From NCBI GenBank assembly GCA_963839745.1, contig CAWIWC010000006.1, positions 132,026 through 196,025 on the forward strand: a DNA stretch of 64,000 nucleotides, read 5' to 3'. Under the pieces are notes generated by a model. It saw only the letters and a program-made list of their open reading frames with translations, did not search any database and had not been told where the DNA came from. A program made the position numbers and the translations under genes. Of the stretch, positions 39,927-48,705 are shown in pieces (within the stretch, counting starts at the first letter, position 1; every line of letters starts with the position of its first letter). The stretch is from JAIBJN01 sp963839745. Its GTDB lineage: Bacteria > Actinomycetota > Thermoleophilia > Gaiellales > Gaiellaceae.

Positions 39927-41848
39927 ATGGGCTATCCGCGCCTGGGCCCTCCTTCCAGCTCTCGTGGCGGCGCTTGCAGCCGCAACGCCGGCCGCAGCCG
40001 ACCTCCAGGACGAAATCGCCCTCGCCGAGCGCTACGCACCGGTGGTCCGCCTCGTCGAGCAGCTCGAGGAATGCGGGCCCGGTGAGCCGTACGAGCCGCT
40101 GAACGTCGACCTCCTCTTCGACGAGCCCACGGTCGCGCTGCGCGGGCCCTGGGGCGGCGGCGACCTCGTCGAGATCGCGCCGACGGCCGACGACCTCGCG
40201 GACGGCCTGTACGAGTACCACCTCGACTTCCCCGGAAACGCGCTCGACCCGGGCTGCACCTACGAGCTTTGGGCGCGCCGCCTGAGCGAGGGCGACGCCC
40301 CGGCCGTCTACGCACACGTCGCCGGCGACCCGAGCCACCCCGGCGAGCTGGCGCTCCAGTACTGGCTCTTCTACGCCTACAACGACTGGAACAACCTCCA
40401 CGAAGGCGACTGGGAGATGATCCAGCTCGTCTTCGAGGCCGAGGACGCCGCCGCGGCGCTCGAGGTCGAGCCTACGAGAGTCGGCTACAGCCAGCACGAG
40501 GGCGCCGAGCAGGCCGACTGGGGCGAGGACAAGCTCGAGATCGTGGACGGGACGCACCCCGTCGTCCACCCGGCCGCCGGCTCGCACGCCAACTTCTACG
40601 AGGAAGGGCTCTATCTGGGCAGCTCGGCCGAGCAGGGGGTCGGCTGCGACGACACGAGCGGACCGACCGTCGACCTGCGGCCGACCGTGGTCACGATCCC
40701 GAGCGACCCGGACGCCGCCCAGGACGCCTATCCCTGGATCGACTACCAGGGCCGCTGGGGCGAGCTCCAGCGCGCTTTCTTCAACGGCCCCACCGGCCCC
40801 AACCTGAAGACGCAGTGGACGGAGCCCATCACCTGGTCCGAGGGCTGGCGTGACCAGAGCTACGCGGTGCCGGCCGGCGGCGCGCTCGGGACCGGGGCGA
40901 CCGACTTCTTCTGCGACGCGATCGCCGGCGGCTCGAAGGCGCTTCAGCGGGCCCTCGAGAACCCGCCGCTCATCCTCGGCGTCCTTGCGGTGTTGCTCGC
41001 TACTCGTCGTCCTCCTCGTCTCGCGGGCGACGTGGACGCCGTCGGCTCCGCTGCGCCTTGCGCGGCGCCGCGCCTGGGGCCAGATTCTCGCCACGTCGCT
41101 GCGCATGTACTGGAGGCGGCCCGGTCTCTTCCTGGGGATCGGCCTCGTGATGCTTCCGATCTCGATCGTCGTCGCTGTCCTCCAGGCGCTGATCACCGGA
41201 GCCGCGGGCTTTGCCGGGATCGACGCCGACGGCGAGGGCGCCACCCTGCTCGTCCTGCTCGTCGTCGCCCTCCTGACGACGCTGACGCTGGCAGGCGTCG
41301 GCCTCGTCCAGGCGGCGGCTGCCCGGGCCCTGGTCGAAGTCGACGAGGGCCGCCCAGTTGGGCCGGTCGACGCCTACCGGCTCGCGCTCGACAGCGTGAG
41401 GCCGCTGCTGGGCGCGCTCGCCATCGCGGTCATCATCGTCTCGCTGCTGACAACGTCCGTGATCCTGATCCCCATCGCCGTCTGGCTCGCCGTGCGCTGG
41501 GCCCTGATCGCGCCGATCGTCGAGCTCGAGACCCACCCGGCGCTCGGTGCCCTGCGGCGAAGCGGCAAGCTCGTCCGCTTGAACTGGTTGAAGGTCGCCA
41601 CGTTGGCGATCGTCGGCGGCGCGCTCGCGCTTGCCGTTGGCCCCGTCCTCGGCGTGCTTCTCATCCTCCTGCTCGACGCGCCTCTCGCGCTCGCCAACGT
41701 CGTCGCCGGGATCGTCTACGCCGTGGCGATTCCCTATGTCGCGCTCGCCACCGTCTACGTGTACTTCGACGCGCGTGTGCGCGACGAGCTGGCCGCCGAT
41801 CGGGACCCCGAGGTGCTGCCGGCCGAGATCGACCTCGCTAGCGGCTAG
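39927..41848 (+). CDS. Vps62/DUF946-like secreted-membrane protein, two apparent +1 frameshifts
   Basis: The body from 39964 in one frame reads LAERYAPVVRLVEQLEECGP, YWLFYAYNDWNNLHEGDWEM, HPVVHPAAGSHANFYEEGLY and WGELQRAFFNGPTGPNLKTQ, the Vps62-like domain. No start codon exists in that frame for its signal peptide, but ATG 39927 followed by one skipped G gives MAIRAWALLPALVAALAAAT, an ideal signal peptide. Near 40999 homology again moves one base ahead: the frame changes in VLLxLLVVLLVSRATWTPSA and continues as a domain with six helices (LGIGLVMLPISIVVAVLQAL, GALAIAVIIVSLLTTSVILI) to the stop at 41848. Two independent one-base insertions or a decaying gene explain this. Function unknown. Confidence 0.6.
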
Positions 41849-42218
41849 GCCACGGCGTCCGGCGCCAGCCGTCGTAGAGCGTCCGGAGCGCAAGCCCGCA
41901 TGCGATCGCCGGGATTTCGATGACGATGTAGAAGATCTGACCGAGCCAGACCGGCAAGGGCTCGCTGAACTGCGTCTCGGGATACCCGGCGGGTATGGCC
42001 AGGAAGACCAGGGCAATCGGCAGCAGTAGCGCCGCCCACTCGCGAATCGCCCAACCGAAGGCCACGTGGGCGGCCAGCACGAGCGCGATCACCGACCAGT
42101 TTCGCCAATCGTCACTGCTCTCGAACCGGCCCTGATCGACGAACCCGTACAGCCACACCATGCCGACCGCCAGATAGGCGAGCGCTCCGATCGCGAACCT
42201 TCGAATTCGCAATCTCAT
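41838..42218 (-). CDS. small polytopic membrane protein
   Basis: A 126-aa protein MRLRIRRFAIGALAYLAVGM with four hydrophobic helices (VIALVLAAHVAFGWAIREWA, ALLLPIALVFLAIPAGYPET, GQIFYIVIEIPAIACGLALR). No family is recognised. Base composition is more AT-rich upstream than its neighbours. The start follows a 16-bp perfect palindrome containing the -10 box. It ends 11 bp into the convergent Vps62-like gene. Confidence 0.65.
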   Translation of the reverse strand: MRLRIRRFAIGALAYLAVGMVWLYGFVDQGRFESSDDWRNWSVIALVLAAHVAFGWAIREWAALLLPIALVFLAIPAGYPETQFSEPLPVWLGQIFYIVIEIPAIACGLALRTLYDGWRRTPWPSR

Positions 42219-42219
42219 G

Positions 42220-42235
42220 TCTGCTATATAGCAGA
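42220..42235. promoter_or_regulatory. 16-bp perfect palindrome over a leaderless -10 box
   Basis: TCTGCTATATAGCAGA is self-complementary over 16 bp. On the minus strand TATATA within it is followed by GCAGAC and ATG 42218. A dimeric repressor could bind here; which one is unknown. Confidence 0.55.
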
Positions 42236-42255
42236 GAAGAGATAACGAGTAAAGA

Positions 42256-42287
42256 GAGGCGGGCCCGCCGTGAAGCAGGCCCGCCTC
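42256..42287 (-). terminator. terminator of the LVIVD gene
   Basis: GAGGCGGGCC and GGCCCGCCTC form a 10-bp perfect stem with a 12-nt loop 8 bp after the LVIVD stop codon. Confidence 0.75.
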
Positions 42288-42294
42288 ATGGTTC

Positions 42295-44064
42295 CTACGG
42301 GGCGGCCTTGCCCTTCGGCTTCACGATCCAGAGACCGCTGGCCGCATCGCTCCCGAAGATGACACCGTCCTCGCGAATGAAGACGCCCCACATCCCGGTG
42401 AAGGGAAGATCTTCGCCGGCCGGGGGCGGCACGAACTGGCCGACGAACTTCGGATCACGCGGCCGTCGCTTGTCCAGGGGCCCGAGATCGAGTGCGACGA
42501 TCCCGTTCGAGTACCAGGAGCTGTACGCCCGGTCGCCCATGACCTCCGTGTTGTGGATCGTCCAGTCGCCCACGGGTGCAGGCAGCGTGTGCACATTCCT
42601 GACGTCGTCGAACTTGGCCACCTGACGGCCCGACTCCGCGTCGTAGATTCGCAGGTAGCCCCACGACGGCTTCAGTGCCTTCAGCGTCGCGAAGCCGGCG
42701 GCGACCATCCCCTGCGCGGTCTCGTGGTCGGTGAAGAGCACGGGGATGCCGACCTCGCCGAAGTCGAACCACTGCGGGCTCGTGTTCTCGGCGACGAAGT
42801 CGTGGACGAGCGCGACGGCGCCGGCAGCTTCGGCGGCCGCCTCCTGCTCCGGCTGCAGGCAGAGCGGCTCGTCACCACTTGCGTCGAAGAACGGAAACGG
42901 CGTGTAGGCGACCGCGATCTTGCCCGCCGTCCCGACAGGGTAGTCCGCCACAGCGCAGCCCTGGTTGGCGGCCATGACGACCGGCGCGGCAACCTTGTGC
43001 TTGCGCTCGAGCCAGAGCGGAGCGCTTCCCGCGCTCTCCACGCCGATGCCTTGCCCGCGCTTTCCGTACCGGATCTCCGCAGGCGACCTCGGGGAAGTGT
43101 CCTCGTCGTTCTGGAGGATGAACTCCCTACCTCGCTTGTTCACGTAGGGCGTCATCGAGTGCGCGTCGCCGTCATCCGACTCCTCGAACGTCGTCCGAGT
43201 GAGCAGCACCGGGTTCGCGGGGTCGCTGATGTCGAACGTGAGAACGCCGAGGTCCCAGTACGAGACGTATGCCTTCATCCCATCCTCACTCGCCCGGGCG
43301 CTGTGGGCGAACGTCGCGCCGAACTCGCCCTGACCGTAGAACGGGCCCGGGGAGAGGCCGGCGCCGCCGGCGCCCCACTCGGCTACCTGAACCGGCATGC
43401 GCGGATTCGTGACGTCGACGATGAAGAAGTCGCCCATGGCCATCGGATCGAACCACTCGCCGAACGGGTGCGCGAGCAGCGCGTAGACCTTGCCGCCCCG
43501 CTGGAAGAGATCGAGCTCGTGCACGCCGCCAGAGCCGTGGCCGACGGGAAACTCGCCGAGCTTCTGAGGGTTGGACGGGTCGGTGACGTTCCAGAGCTCG
43601 AGGCCGAACTCCTGGTCGTCGAGCGCGGGATCTTCGCCGCAGCGCTGGATGCCGATCGCGAGCAGGTCGCCTGAGAAGGACGGCGTCGAGACGCGCCGGA
43701 CGACCATGTCCTCGGCGTCCGTGCCCTCACGCCCTCCGGCAGTCGCGATCAGCTCCGGCCGACGCAGGTTCGAGACGTCGAGAATTCGCACACCCGTGCC
43801 GGTGCACGGGATCGCCCAGGTTCCGACATAGGCGAAGTTCCCGTGGACCCAGACGTCGCCGTTCACGTCGGTCATGCCGAGATCGTTGTTTCCGAGCACG
43901 CGGAAGTTCTTGACGATCCCCTTCCCGGAGGCCGGGCCTCCCTTCATGGCCATCATCGCCTCACGCTTCTCGAGCCCCGGGTTCCAGGCCGAAGCCACCT
44001 GCACGGCGACCAGAGCGCAGACGACCGGAACCACAGCAAGCAAAACGCGCCTGCTCCAGTTCAT
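42295..44064 (-). CDS. secreted LVIVD-repeat protein with PA-like insertion
   Basis: A 589-aa exported protein: signal peptide MNWSRRVLLAVVPVVCALVA, then repeated strands of beta-propeller type, for example GVRILDVSNLRRPELIAT, LELWNVTDPSNPQKLGEFPV, FFIVDVTNPRMPVQVAEWGA, LTFDISDPANPVLLTRTTF and LRIYDAESGRQVAKFDDVR. These are LVIVD-like repeats. Between about residues 360 and 450 (CAVADYPVGTAGKIAVAYTP, AVALVHDFVAENTSP) lies a protease-associated-domain-like insertion. GGAGGT precedes ATG 44064. It probably acts at the cell surface; ligand unknown. Confidence 0.75.
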   Translation of the reverse strand: MNWSRRVLLAVVPVVCALVAVQVASAWNPGLEKREAMMAMKGGPASGKGIVKNFRVLGNNDLGMTDVNGDVWVHGNFAYVGTWAIPCTGTGVRILDVSNLRRPELIATAGGREGTDAEDMVVRRVSTPSFSGDLLAIGIQRCGEDPALDDQEFGLELWNVTDPSNPQKLGEFPVGHGSGGVHELDLFQRGGKVYALLAHPFGEWFDPMAMGDFFIVDVTNPRMPVQVAEWGAGGAGLSPGPFYGQGEFGATFAHSARASEDGMKAYVSYWDLGVLTFDISDPANPVLLTRTTFEESDDGDAHSMTPYVNKRGREFILQNDEDTSPRSPAEIRYGKRGQGIGVESAGSAPLWLERKHKVAAPVVMAANQGCAVADYPVGTAGKIAVAYTPFPFFDASGDEPLCLQPEQEAAAEAAGAVALVHDFVAENTSPQWFDFGEVGIPVLFTDHETAQGMVAAGFATLKALKPSWGYLRIYDAESGRQVAKFDDVRNVHTLPAPVGDWTIHNTEVMGDRAYSSWYSNGIVALDLGPLDKRRPRDPKFVGQFVPPPAGEDLPFTGMWGVFIREDGVIFGSDAASGLWIVKPKGKAAP

Positions 44065-44091
44065 TGCCGCACCTCCTAGCCCCCCCAAGGG

Positions 44092-44328
44092 GTGGAAGGA
44101 GCGAACCGTACTCCCCGGAGGCAGGCGCCGCAACCCTCCCCCACGATGCCGTCGGCAGCCGGGCCCTACACGGCGACCGCCTCCAGCACGGGCACGTACA
44201 CCGTGACCGTCGCGCGCGTCGACGGGCAGACCTGGAACCCGATCACCGTCACCTACCTCGTGACGGCGACCGACCGGGCCGGGAACACGAGCGCCGCGAC
44301 GACGCTGACGTACAACGTGACGCGCTAG
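44092..44328 (+). pseudogene. remnant of an Ig-like surface protein
   Basis: Only about 55 residues look real: AGPYTATASSTGTYTVTVAR, then WNPITVTYLVTATDRAGNTSAATTLTYNVTR (part), the closing strands of a bacterial Ig/HYR-type domain. No signal peptide or plausible start precedes them and the upstream sequence is not coding-like. It is best read as the 3' remnant of a longer gene, in a 300-bp gap otherwise without features. Confidence 0.4.
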
Positions 44329-44367
44329 AAGCTCTGCGCGGGCACTCGAAACTAGACTCTTCCGACG

Positions 44368-44820
44368 ATGACGACCCGCGCGCTCGCCGTTCTCTTCGCC
44401 TGTGTCGCGCTGGCCGCCTGCGGCGGCGGCGACGAGGGCTCGGACGAGTTCCTTTCGCAGGCCAACGCGGTCTGCGCCGAGTACGGGCCGAAGATCGAGG
44501 CGGTCCCGCCTCCGCTCGAGGACATCGACGAGTGGGGCGCGGTCGGCGCCGACATCGGCGACCAGCTCGAGGCCTCCGTCAACGAGCTTCGACTCGTCCA
44601 GCCGCCGGACGACCTCACGGACGCCTATGCGGAGTGGATCGGCCTCCGAGCCGATCTGCTCACGTCCATGCGCGCCGTCCAGGACGCCGGGAACAACCAC
44701 GACGAGGCGGGAGTCGAGGCCGGGCTGAGCGAGATCCGCGAGACCCAGGCCCGCGCCGACGAGCTCGCCGAAGAGCTCGGCCTCGCCGAGTGCTCGCCGA
44801 CCGGCATCACCCTCGAGTAG
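44368..44820 (+). CDS. small lipoprotein
   Basis: A 150-aa protein with a lipobox: MTTRALAVLFACVALAAC with the acylated Cys18, followed by GGGDEGSDEFLSQANAVCAE. The mature part is helical and acidic with three further cysteines, no family recognised. TAGACT ends nine bases before ATG 44368. It ends 6 bp from the convergent crotonase gene. Confidence 0.72.
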   Translation: MTTRALAVLFACVALAACGGGDEGSDEFLSQANAVCAEYGPKIEAVPPPLEDIDEWGAVGADIGDQLEASVNELRLVQPPDDLTDAYAEWIGLRADLLTSMRAVQDAGNNHDEAGVEAGLSEIRETQARADELAEELGLAECSPTGITLE

Positions 44821-44826
44821 AGAGCC

Positions 44827-45597
44827 CTAGCGGCCGCTGAAGCGCGGCTCGCGCTTCTCGAGGAAGGCGGCCACGCCCTCCGCGAAGTCCTCGGTCCGGG
44901 TGGCGGCGACCTGGAGCTGCGCCTCGAGCTCGAGCTGATCCTCGAGCCGTGAGGTAGACGCGCGCTGGAAAAGGCGCTTCGTCATCGCGATCGCCCGGGT
45001 GGGCAGTGCGGCCAGCTCGGCCGCCCGCTCCTGCGTCCTCGCCAGCACCGCGTCCGTGTCGACGACCTCCGAGACGAGCCCCCAGGCCAGCGCCTCCTGC
45101 GCGTCGATCTTGCGGCCGGAGCACATCCACTCGAACGCCCGCGAGTACCCGAGCAGCTGAGGGACGAGCCACGACCCGCCCGTGTCCGGGACGAGGCCGA
45201 CGCTGATGAACGCAGGGACGAACGCCGCCTTGTCGGCGGCGATCCGCAGGTCGCAGGCGCACGCCAGCGAGAGACCCGCGCCGGCGGCGGCGCCGTTCAC
45301 CGCCGCGAGCACCGGCTTCTCGAGGCCTTGCAGGCCGAGCACGTGCCGGTTCCAGCGCTCGCGAAGGAGCCCGGCGACGTCGCGGTCGCCTCCGCTGAGC
45401 TCGGTGAGGTCCTGGCCGACGCAGAAGCCGCGGCCGGAGCCGGTGAGGACGACGGCGCGCACCTCGGGGTCGGCTGCCTCCTTGAGCGCGGCCGAGAACG
45501 CCTTGTGCTGCGCGGCGTCGAACGCGTTGAGCTTGTCCGGGCGGTTCAGCGCGATCGTCAGGACCGCGCCGTCGCGTGTCGTCTCGACCTCAGCCAT
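44827..45597 (-). CDS. paaG: enoyl-CoA hydratase/isomerase, probable PaaG
   Basis: A 256-aa crotonase. The oxyanion-hole segments are VVLTGSGRGFCVGQDLTEL and AVNGAAAGAGLSLACACDLR; FVPAFISVGLVPDTGGSWLV, in which a catalytic acid follows the VPD turn, is the pattern of PaaG, the epoxyphenylacetyl-CoA isomerase that follows the PaaABC epoxidase. Closing block EDFAEGVAAFLEKREPRFSG is family-typical. GAGGAG precedes ATG 45597. The symbol rests on this motif and the nearby paa operon. Confidence 0.8.
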   Translation of the reverse strand: MAEVETTRDGAVLTIALNRPDKLNAFDAAQHKAFSAALKEAADPEVRAVVLTGSGRGFCVGQDLTELSGGDRDVAGLLRERWNRHVLGLQGLEKPVLAAVNGAAAGAGLSLACACDLRIAADKAAFVPAFISVGLVPDTGGSWLVPQLLGYSRAFEWMCSGRKIDAQEALAWGLVSEVVDTDAVLARTQERAAELAALPTRAIAMTKRLFQRASTSRLEDQLELEAQLQVAATRTEDFAEGVAAFLEKREPRFSGR

Positions 45598-45628
45598 CCC
45601 GCTCCTCGGTAGACCTGAACGTGTTCGG

Positions 45629-45634
45629 TAGCGT
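45629..45634 (+). promoter_or_regulatory. -10 box of leaderless promoter for the HtrA gene
   Basis: TAGCGT followed by seven bases and ATG 45642, the same hexamer and spacing as at the M23 gene. Confidence 0.5.
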
Positions 45635-45641
45635 GGAACCG

Positions 45642-46652
45642 ATGGCCGATCTTACGTTCATCGACGCGCTCCTCGGGCCGGAGCAGCCGGCCGGCACAGG
45701 ACAGAGCTCGGACGAGGAGGCGCTCGACGCCTACTCGCGCGCGGTGGTCACCGTCGCCGAGCGGCTCTCGCCGTCCGTGGCGAACCTGCGCGTGTCGCGG
45801 CGCGTCCGCGGCGGGCGACTGGCGACCGGCGGCGGCAGCGGTGTCGTGATCACGCCGGACGGCTTCATACTGACCTCGGCGCACGTCGTCGCGGGGACTG
45901 ACAGAGGCGTGGACGCATCGTTCGTCGACGGGCGCGAGGTGCGCGCCGAGGTGGTCGGCGCCGACCCGCTCTCCGACCTCGCCGTGCTCCGCTCGGACGC
46001 CGCCGGGCTCGAGCCCGCCGTCCTCGGGGACGCCGAGAGCCTTCGCGTCGGCCAGCTCGTGGTCGCCATCGGCAACCCGAACGGCTTCGCCGGCTCCGTG
46101 ACCGCCGGGGTCGTCTCGGCGCTGGGGCGCTCGCTGCCGGTCAGCTCCCGGACAGCCGGCCGTATCGTCGAGAACGTGATCCAGACGGACGCCGCGCTCA
46201 ACCCGGGCAACTCCGGCGGAGCGCTTGCCGACGGACGCGGGTACGTCGTCGGCATCAACACCGCGGTTGCGGGCGTCGGACTCGGCCTGGCCGTGCCGAT
46301 CAACGCGACGACGCGGAAGATCATCGGCGCGCTCATGCGCGACGGGCGGTTCACGCGCGCCTACATCGGGATCGCCGGCGGCTCCAGGCCGCTGCCCCCG
46401 AGGCTCGCGCGCGAGCTCGACCGCACGACCGGCGTCGAGGTGGTCGAGGTCGTGGAGGGCAGCCCCGCCGCGAACGCCGGGCTCCGTCGCGAGGACCTGA
46501 TCGTCGCCGTGGGCGAGACGCCGGTCGAGGGCGTGGACGACCTCCAGCGCCTGATGACGGGCGAGCTGATCGGCGAGAGCGTGACCACGACCGTGCTTCG
46601 TGAGGGGAGCCGGATCGAGGTCCGGCTGGTCCCGGTCGAGCTCGAGGTCTAG
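45642..46652 (+). CDS. HtrA-like S1C serine protease with PDZ domain
   Basis: The 336-aa protein has a trypsin-like domain with the triad in ILTSAHVVAGTDRGV, DPLSDLAVLRSDAAG and ALNPGNSGGALADGRGYVVG, then one PDZ domain (VEVVEVVEGSPAANAGLRRED, LIVAVGETPVEGVDDL). HtrA proteases degrade or refold damaged proteins. Unlike most bacterial HtrA it has neither signal peptide nor membrane helix: the N-terminus is MADLTFIDALLGPEQPAGTG. A cytoplasmic role follows from that. It is divergent from paaG. Confidence 0.9.
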   Translation: MADLTFIDALLGPEQPAGTGQSSDEEALDAYSRAVVTVAERLSPSVANLRVSRRVRGGRLATGGGSGVVITPDGFILTSAHVVAGTDRGVDASFVDGREVRAEVVGADPLSDLAVLRSDAAGLEPAVLGDAESLRVGQLVVAIGNPNGFAGSVTAGVVSALGRSLPVSSRTAGRIVENVIQTDAALNPGNSGGALADGRGYVVGINTAVAGVGLGLAVPINATTRKIIGALMRDGRFTRAYIGIAGGSRPLPPRLARELDRTTGVEVVEVVEGSPAANAGLRREDLIVAVGETPVEGVDDLQRLMTGELIGESVTTTVLREGSRIEVRLVPVELEV

Positions 46653-46660
46653 ACCAGGCG

Positions 46661-47845
46661 CTAGCCGATCTCGATCCCGCCGGGCTCGGCGGCGTGATGG
46701 CGGTCGTGCTGTGCGAGCTCGAGGACGATCTGGGCGCCGACCGCCGCGAAGAGCACGGCTAGGACGGGCACGATTCCGATCTCCGCCCCGACCGCGCCGA
46801 CGCCGAGTGCGAGCGCCGCCGTCCCCAGGCGCAGCCAGACGTCGATGTCGCCGCGGGACTGCGTGGTCACGAGGTGGAGCACGGCCACCGCGCCCATGAA
46901 GAGCGCGACGCCGACGCCGATGATCCACGACACCTCGTCCGTGAGGCCGGCCTCTTGGGTCGCCTCGATCGCGAGCTTCACGCCGGCGCCGAGGGCGGCG
47001 AGGCCGATCAGGAGCGGCAGGTGCGCGTACAGGTATGTCTGGCCGGCGGCGATCGTCCGCTTGACGATCGAGGAATCGACATAGTCGAAGTAGAGCCACC
47101 AGAGGGCACCGGCGAGTGCGAAGCCGAGCGCCGCGGCGGCGCCGGACTCGAGACCCCAGCTCACGCTGGTCGTGCCGACGACGACCGCGAGCACGCTCTC
47201 GCCAAAGACGATGATCGTGAAGAGGCCGACGCGCTCCGGGATGTGGGAGCCGTGAATCGGGACCTTGCGGATCCGCTCGGCGCTCGCCAGCGGCGTCCCC
47301 AGGTCGATCGTCAACGCGACGGCCCAGATCCAGTAGCGGTACGGCGGCTCCACGGCCGCCGAGACGAGGAACAGCGCGATGCTCATGCTGAAGGCGGGGA
47401 TGTAGACGTTGAGCAGGGGTCGCGCCGCGGGCAGGTGCCACCAGGCGCGCGCGTTCAGGACGACAACCACCGTGCGGACGCCCGCGTACGCCAACGCGAA
47501 GCTCGCCGTGGCGCCGTGGAACGCGTCGGGGATCACCGAGGCGAGGACGGCCACGGTGAACATGCCGGCAATCATCAGGATCCGGTGCGGCGGATCGTCC
47601 GTGTCGAAGCGGTCGGCGTAGAACGTGTAGCCGACCCACGCCCACCAGACGGCGACGAACAGCCCTGCGAAGACGAGGAAGCCGTGGACGCTCGGGTCCT
47701 CGCCCAGCCCGTCGGCAAGCTGGGCGACCGCGACGACGAAGACGAGATCGAAGAAGAGCTCGAGCCAGGTCGCGTGGCGCTCGTCCCCGTCGTCCTCGAG
47801 CGTGCGGAGCCGCGGAGGATCGTGCCAGCTGGACGCCGCCGCCAT
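46661..47845 (-). CDS. low temperature requirement protein A (LtrA) family membrane protein
   Basis: A 394-aa protein with about ten to twelve helices. The start WLELFFDLVFVVAVAQLADG is the LtrA signature; later blocks are GLFVAVWWAWVGYTFYADRF, HIPERVGLFTIIVFGESVLA and WWLYFDYVDSSIVKRTIAAG. LtrA was found as necessary for Listeria growth in the cold; its biochemical role is unknown. ATG 47845 is preferred to TTG 47857. Confidence 0.9.
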   Translation of the reverse strand: MAAASSWHDPPRLRTLEDDGDERHATWLELFFDLVFVVAVAQLADGLGEDPSVHGFLVFAGLFVAVWWAWVGYTFYADRFDTDDPPHRILMIAGMFTVAVLASVIPDAFHGATASFALAYAGVRTVVVVLNARAWWHLPAARPLLNVYIPAFSMSIALFLVSAAVEPPYRYWIWAVALTIDLGTPLASAERIRKVPIHGSHIPERVGLFTIIVFGESVLAVVVGTTSVSWGLESGAAAALGFALAGALWWLYFDYVDSSIVKRTIAAGQTYLYAHLPLLIGLAALGAGVKLAIEATQEAGLTDEVSWIIGVGVALFMGAVAVLHLVTTQSRGDIDVWLRLGTAALALGVGAVGAEIGIVPVLAVLFAAVGAQIVLELAQHDRHHAAEPGGIEIG

Positions 47846-47885
47846 ATCCGGTGACAACGTACCGCGCGGCGCGCCGAATTCCGCG

Positions 47886-48653
47886 CTAGCGGCCCTTGAA
47901 GTCCGGCTTGCGCTTCTCCGTGAACGCGGTCAGCCCCTCGCGGGCGTCCTCGGACGCGAACGCGAGGTAGAGCGCCTTGCGCTCGTAGTCGAGCCCGGTC
48001 TCCAGGGTCGACTCGTAGGCCCGGTTGACGGACTCCTTGGCCAGGCGCTGCGCGATCGGGCCCTTCTCCGCGATCGCGCGCGCGACCGCCTTCGCCTCCT
48101 CGAGCCAGGCCTCCTTCGCCACGACGCGCGCCACGAGCCCGGCCCGCTCCGCCTCGTCGGCGGTGAGGAAACGGCCGGAGAGGATGACGTCCATCGCCTT
48201 CGCCTTGCCGATCGCCCGCGTGAGCCGCTGGGTGCCGCCGGCGCCCGGGATGATCCCGAGCCCCGTCTCGGGCTGGCCGAAGCGCGCGGTCTCCGAAGCG
48301 ATGATGAGGTCGCAGGCCATGGCGAGCTCGTTGCCTCCGCCGAGGCAGAAGCCGGAGACGGCCGCGACGATCGGCGTGCGGATCCGGCGGATCGCGTCCC
48401 AGCGGTCGATGCGCCGCGCCTCGTACATGTCCATCGCGCTCGCCTCGGCCATCTGGCCGATGTCGGCACCGGCGGCGAAGGCCTTCTCCGAGCCGCCGAG
48501 GACGATGCAACGGATCCCGTCGTCAGCGTCGAGCTCCTCGAGCGAGTCGACGAGCAGGCCCATGACCTCGTCGTTGAGCGCGTTCAGCGCCTCGGGCCGG
48601 TTGAGGAGGACGATCCCGACCGGCGCCTCGCGCTCGACGAGGACGACGCTCAT
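47886..48653 (-). CDS. enoyl-CoA hydratase
   Basis: A 255-aa crotonase with the full hydratase set: VLGGSEKAFAAGADIGQMAE, AVSGFCLGGGNELAMACDLI (first catalytic Glu region), FGQPETGLGIIPGAGGTQRL with the second Glu, then FTEKRKPDFKGR. It hydrates trans-2-enoyl-CoA in beta-oxidation or in the Paa route (PaaF-like). ATG 48653 lies at the edge of a palindrome that is part of a short insertion (48653-48705); the ancestral start was probably a GTG overlapping the stop of the next gene. Confidence 0.88.
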   Translation of the reverse strand: MSVVLVEREAPVGIVLLNRPEALNALNDEVMGLLVDSLEELDADDGIRCIVLGGSEKAFAAGADIGQMAEASAMDMYEARRIDRWDAIRRIRTPIVAAVSGFCLGGGNELAMACDLIIASETARFGQPETGLGIIPGAGGTQRLTRAIGKAKAMDVILSGRFLTADEAERAGLVARVVAKEAWLEEAKAVARAIAEKGPIAQRLAKESVNRAYESTLETGLDYERKALYLAFASEDAREGLTAFTEKRKPDFKGR

Positions 48654-48705
48654 TGGCGACCTCGCCAATGAGGGTGGGGAGCAGGCCATAGGCATGCGAC
48701 GCTCA
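48651..48705. repeat. short insertion with palindrome and 9-bp direct repeats
   Basis: CGACGCTCA occurs at 48644-48652 and at 48697-48705, bounding 44 bp. The inner part includes the perfect inverted repeat CATTGGCGACCTCGCCAATG (48651-48670). In mRNA this pairs the start codon of the 47886-48653 gene with upstream bases and leaves a GAGG ribosome site in the loop. Collapsing the direct repeats would give a GTGA overlap between the two crotonase genes. Confidence 0.45.
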
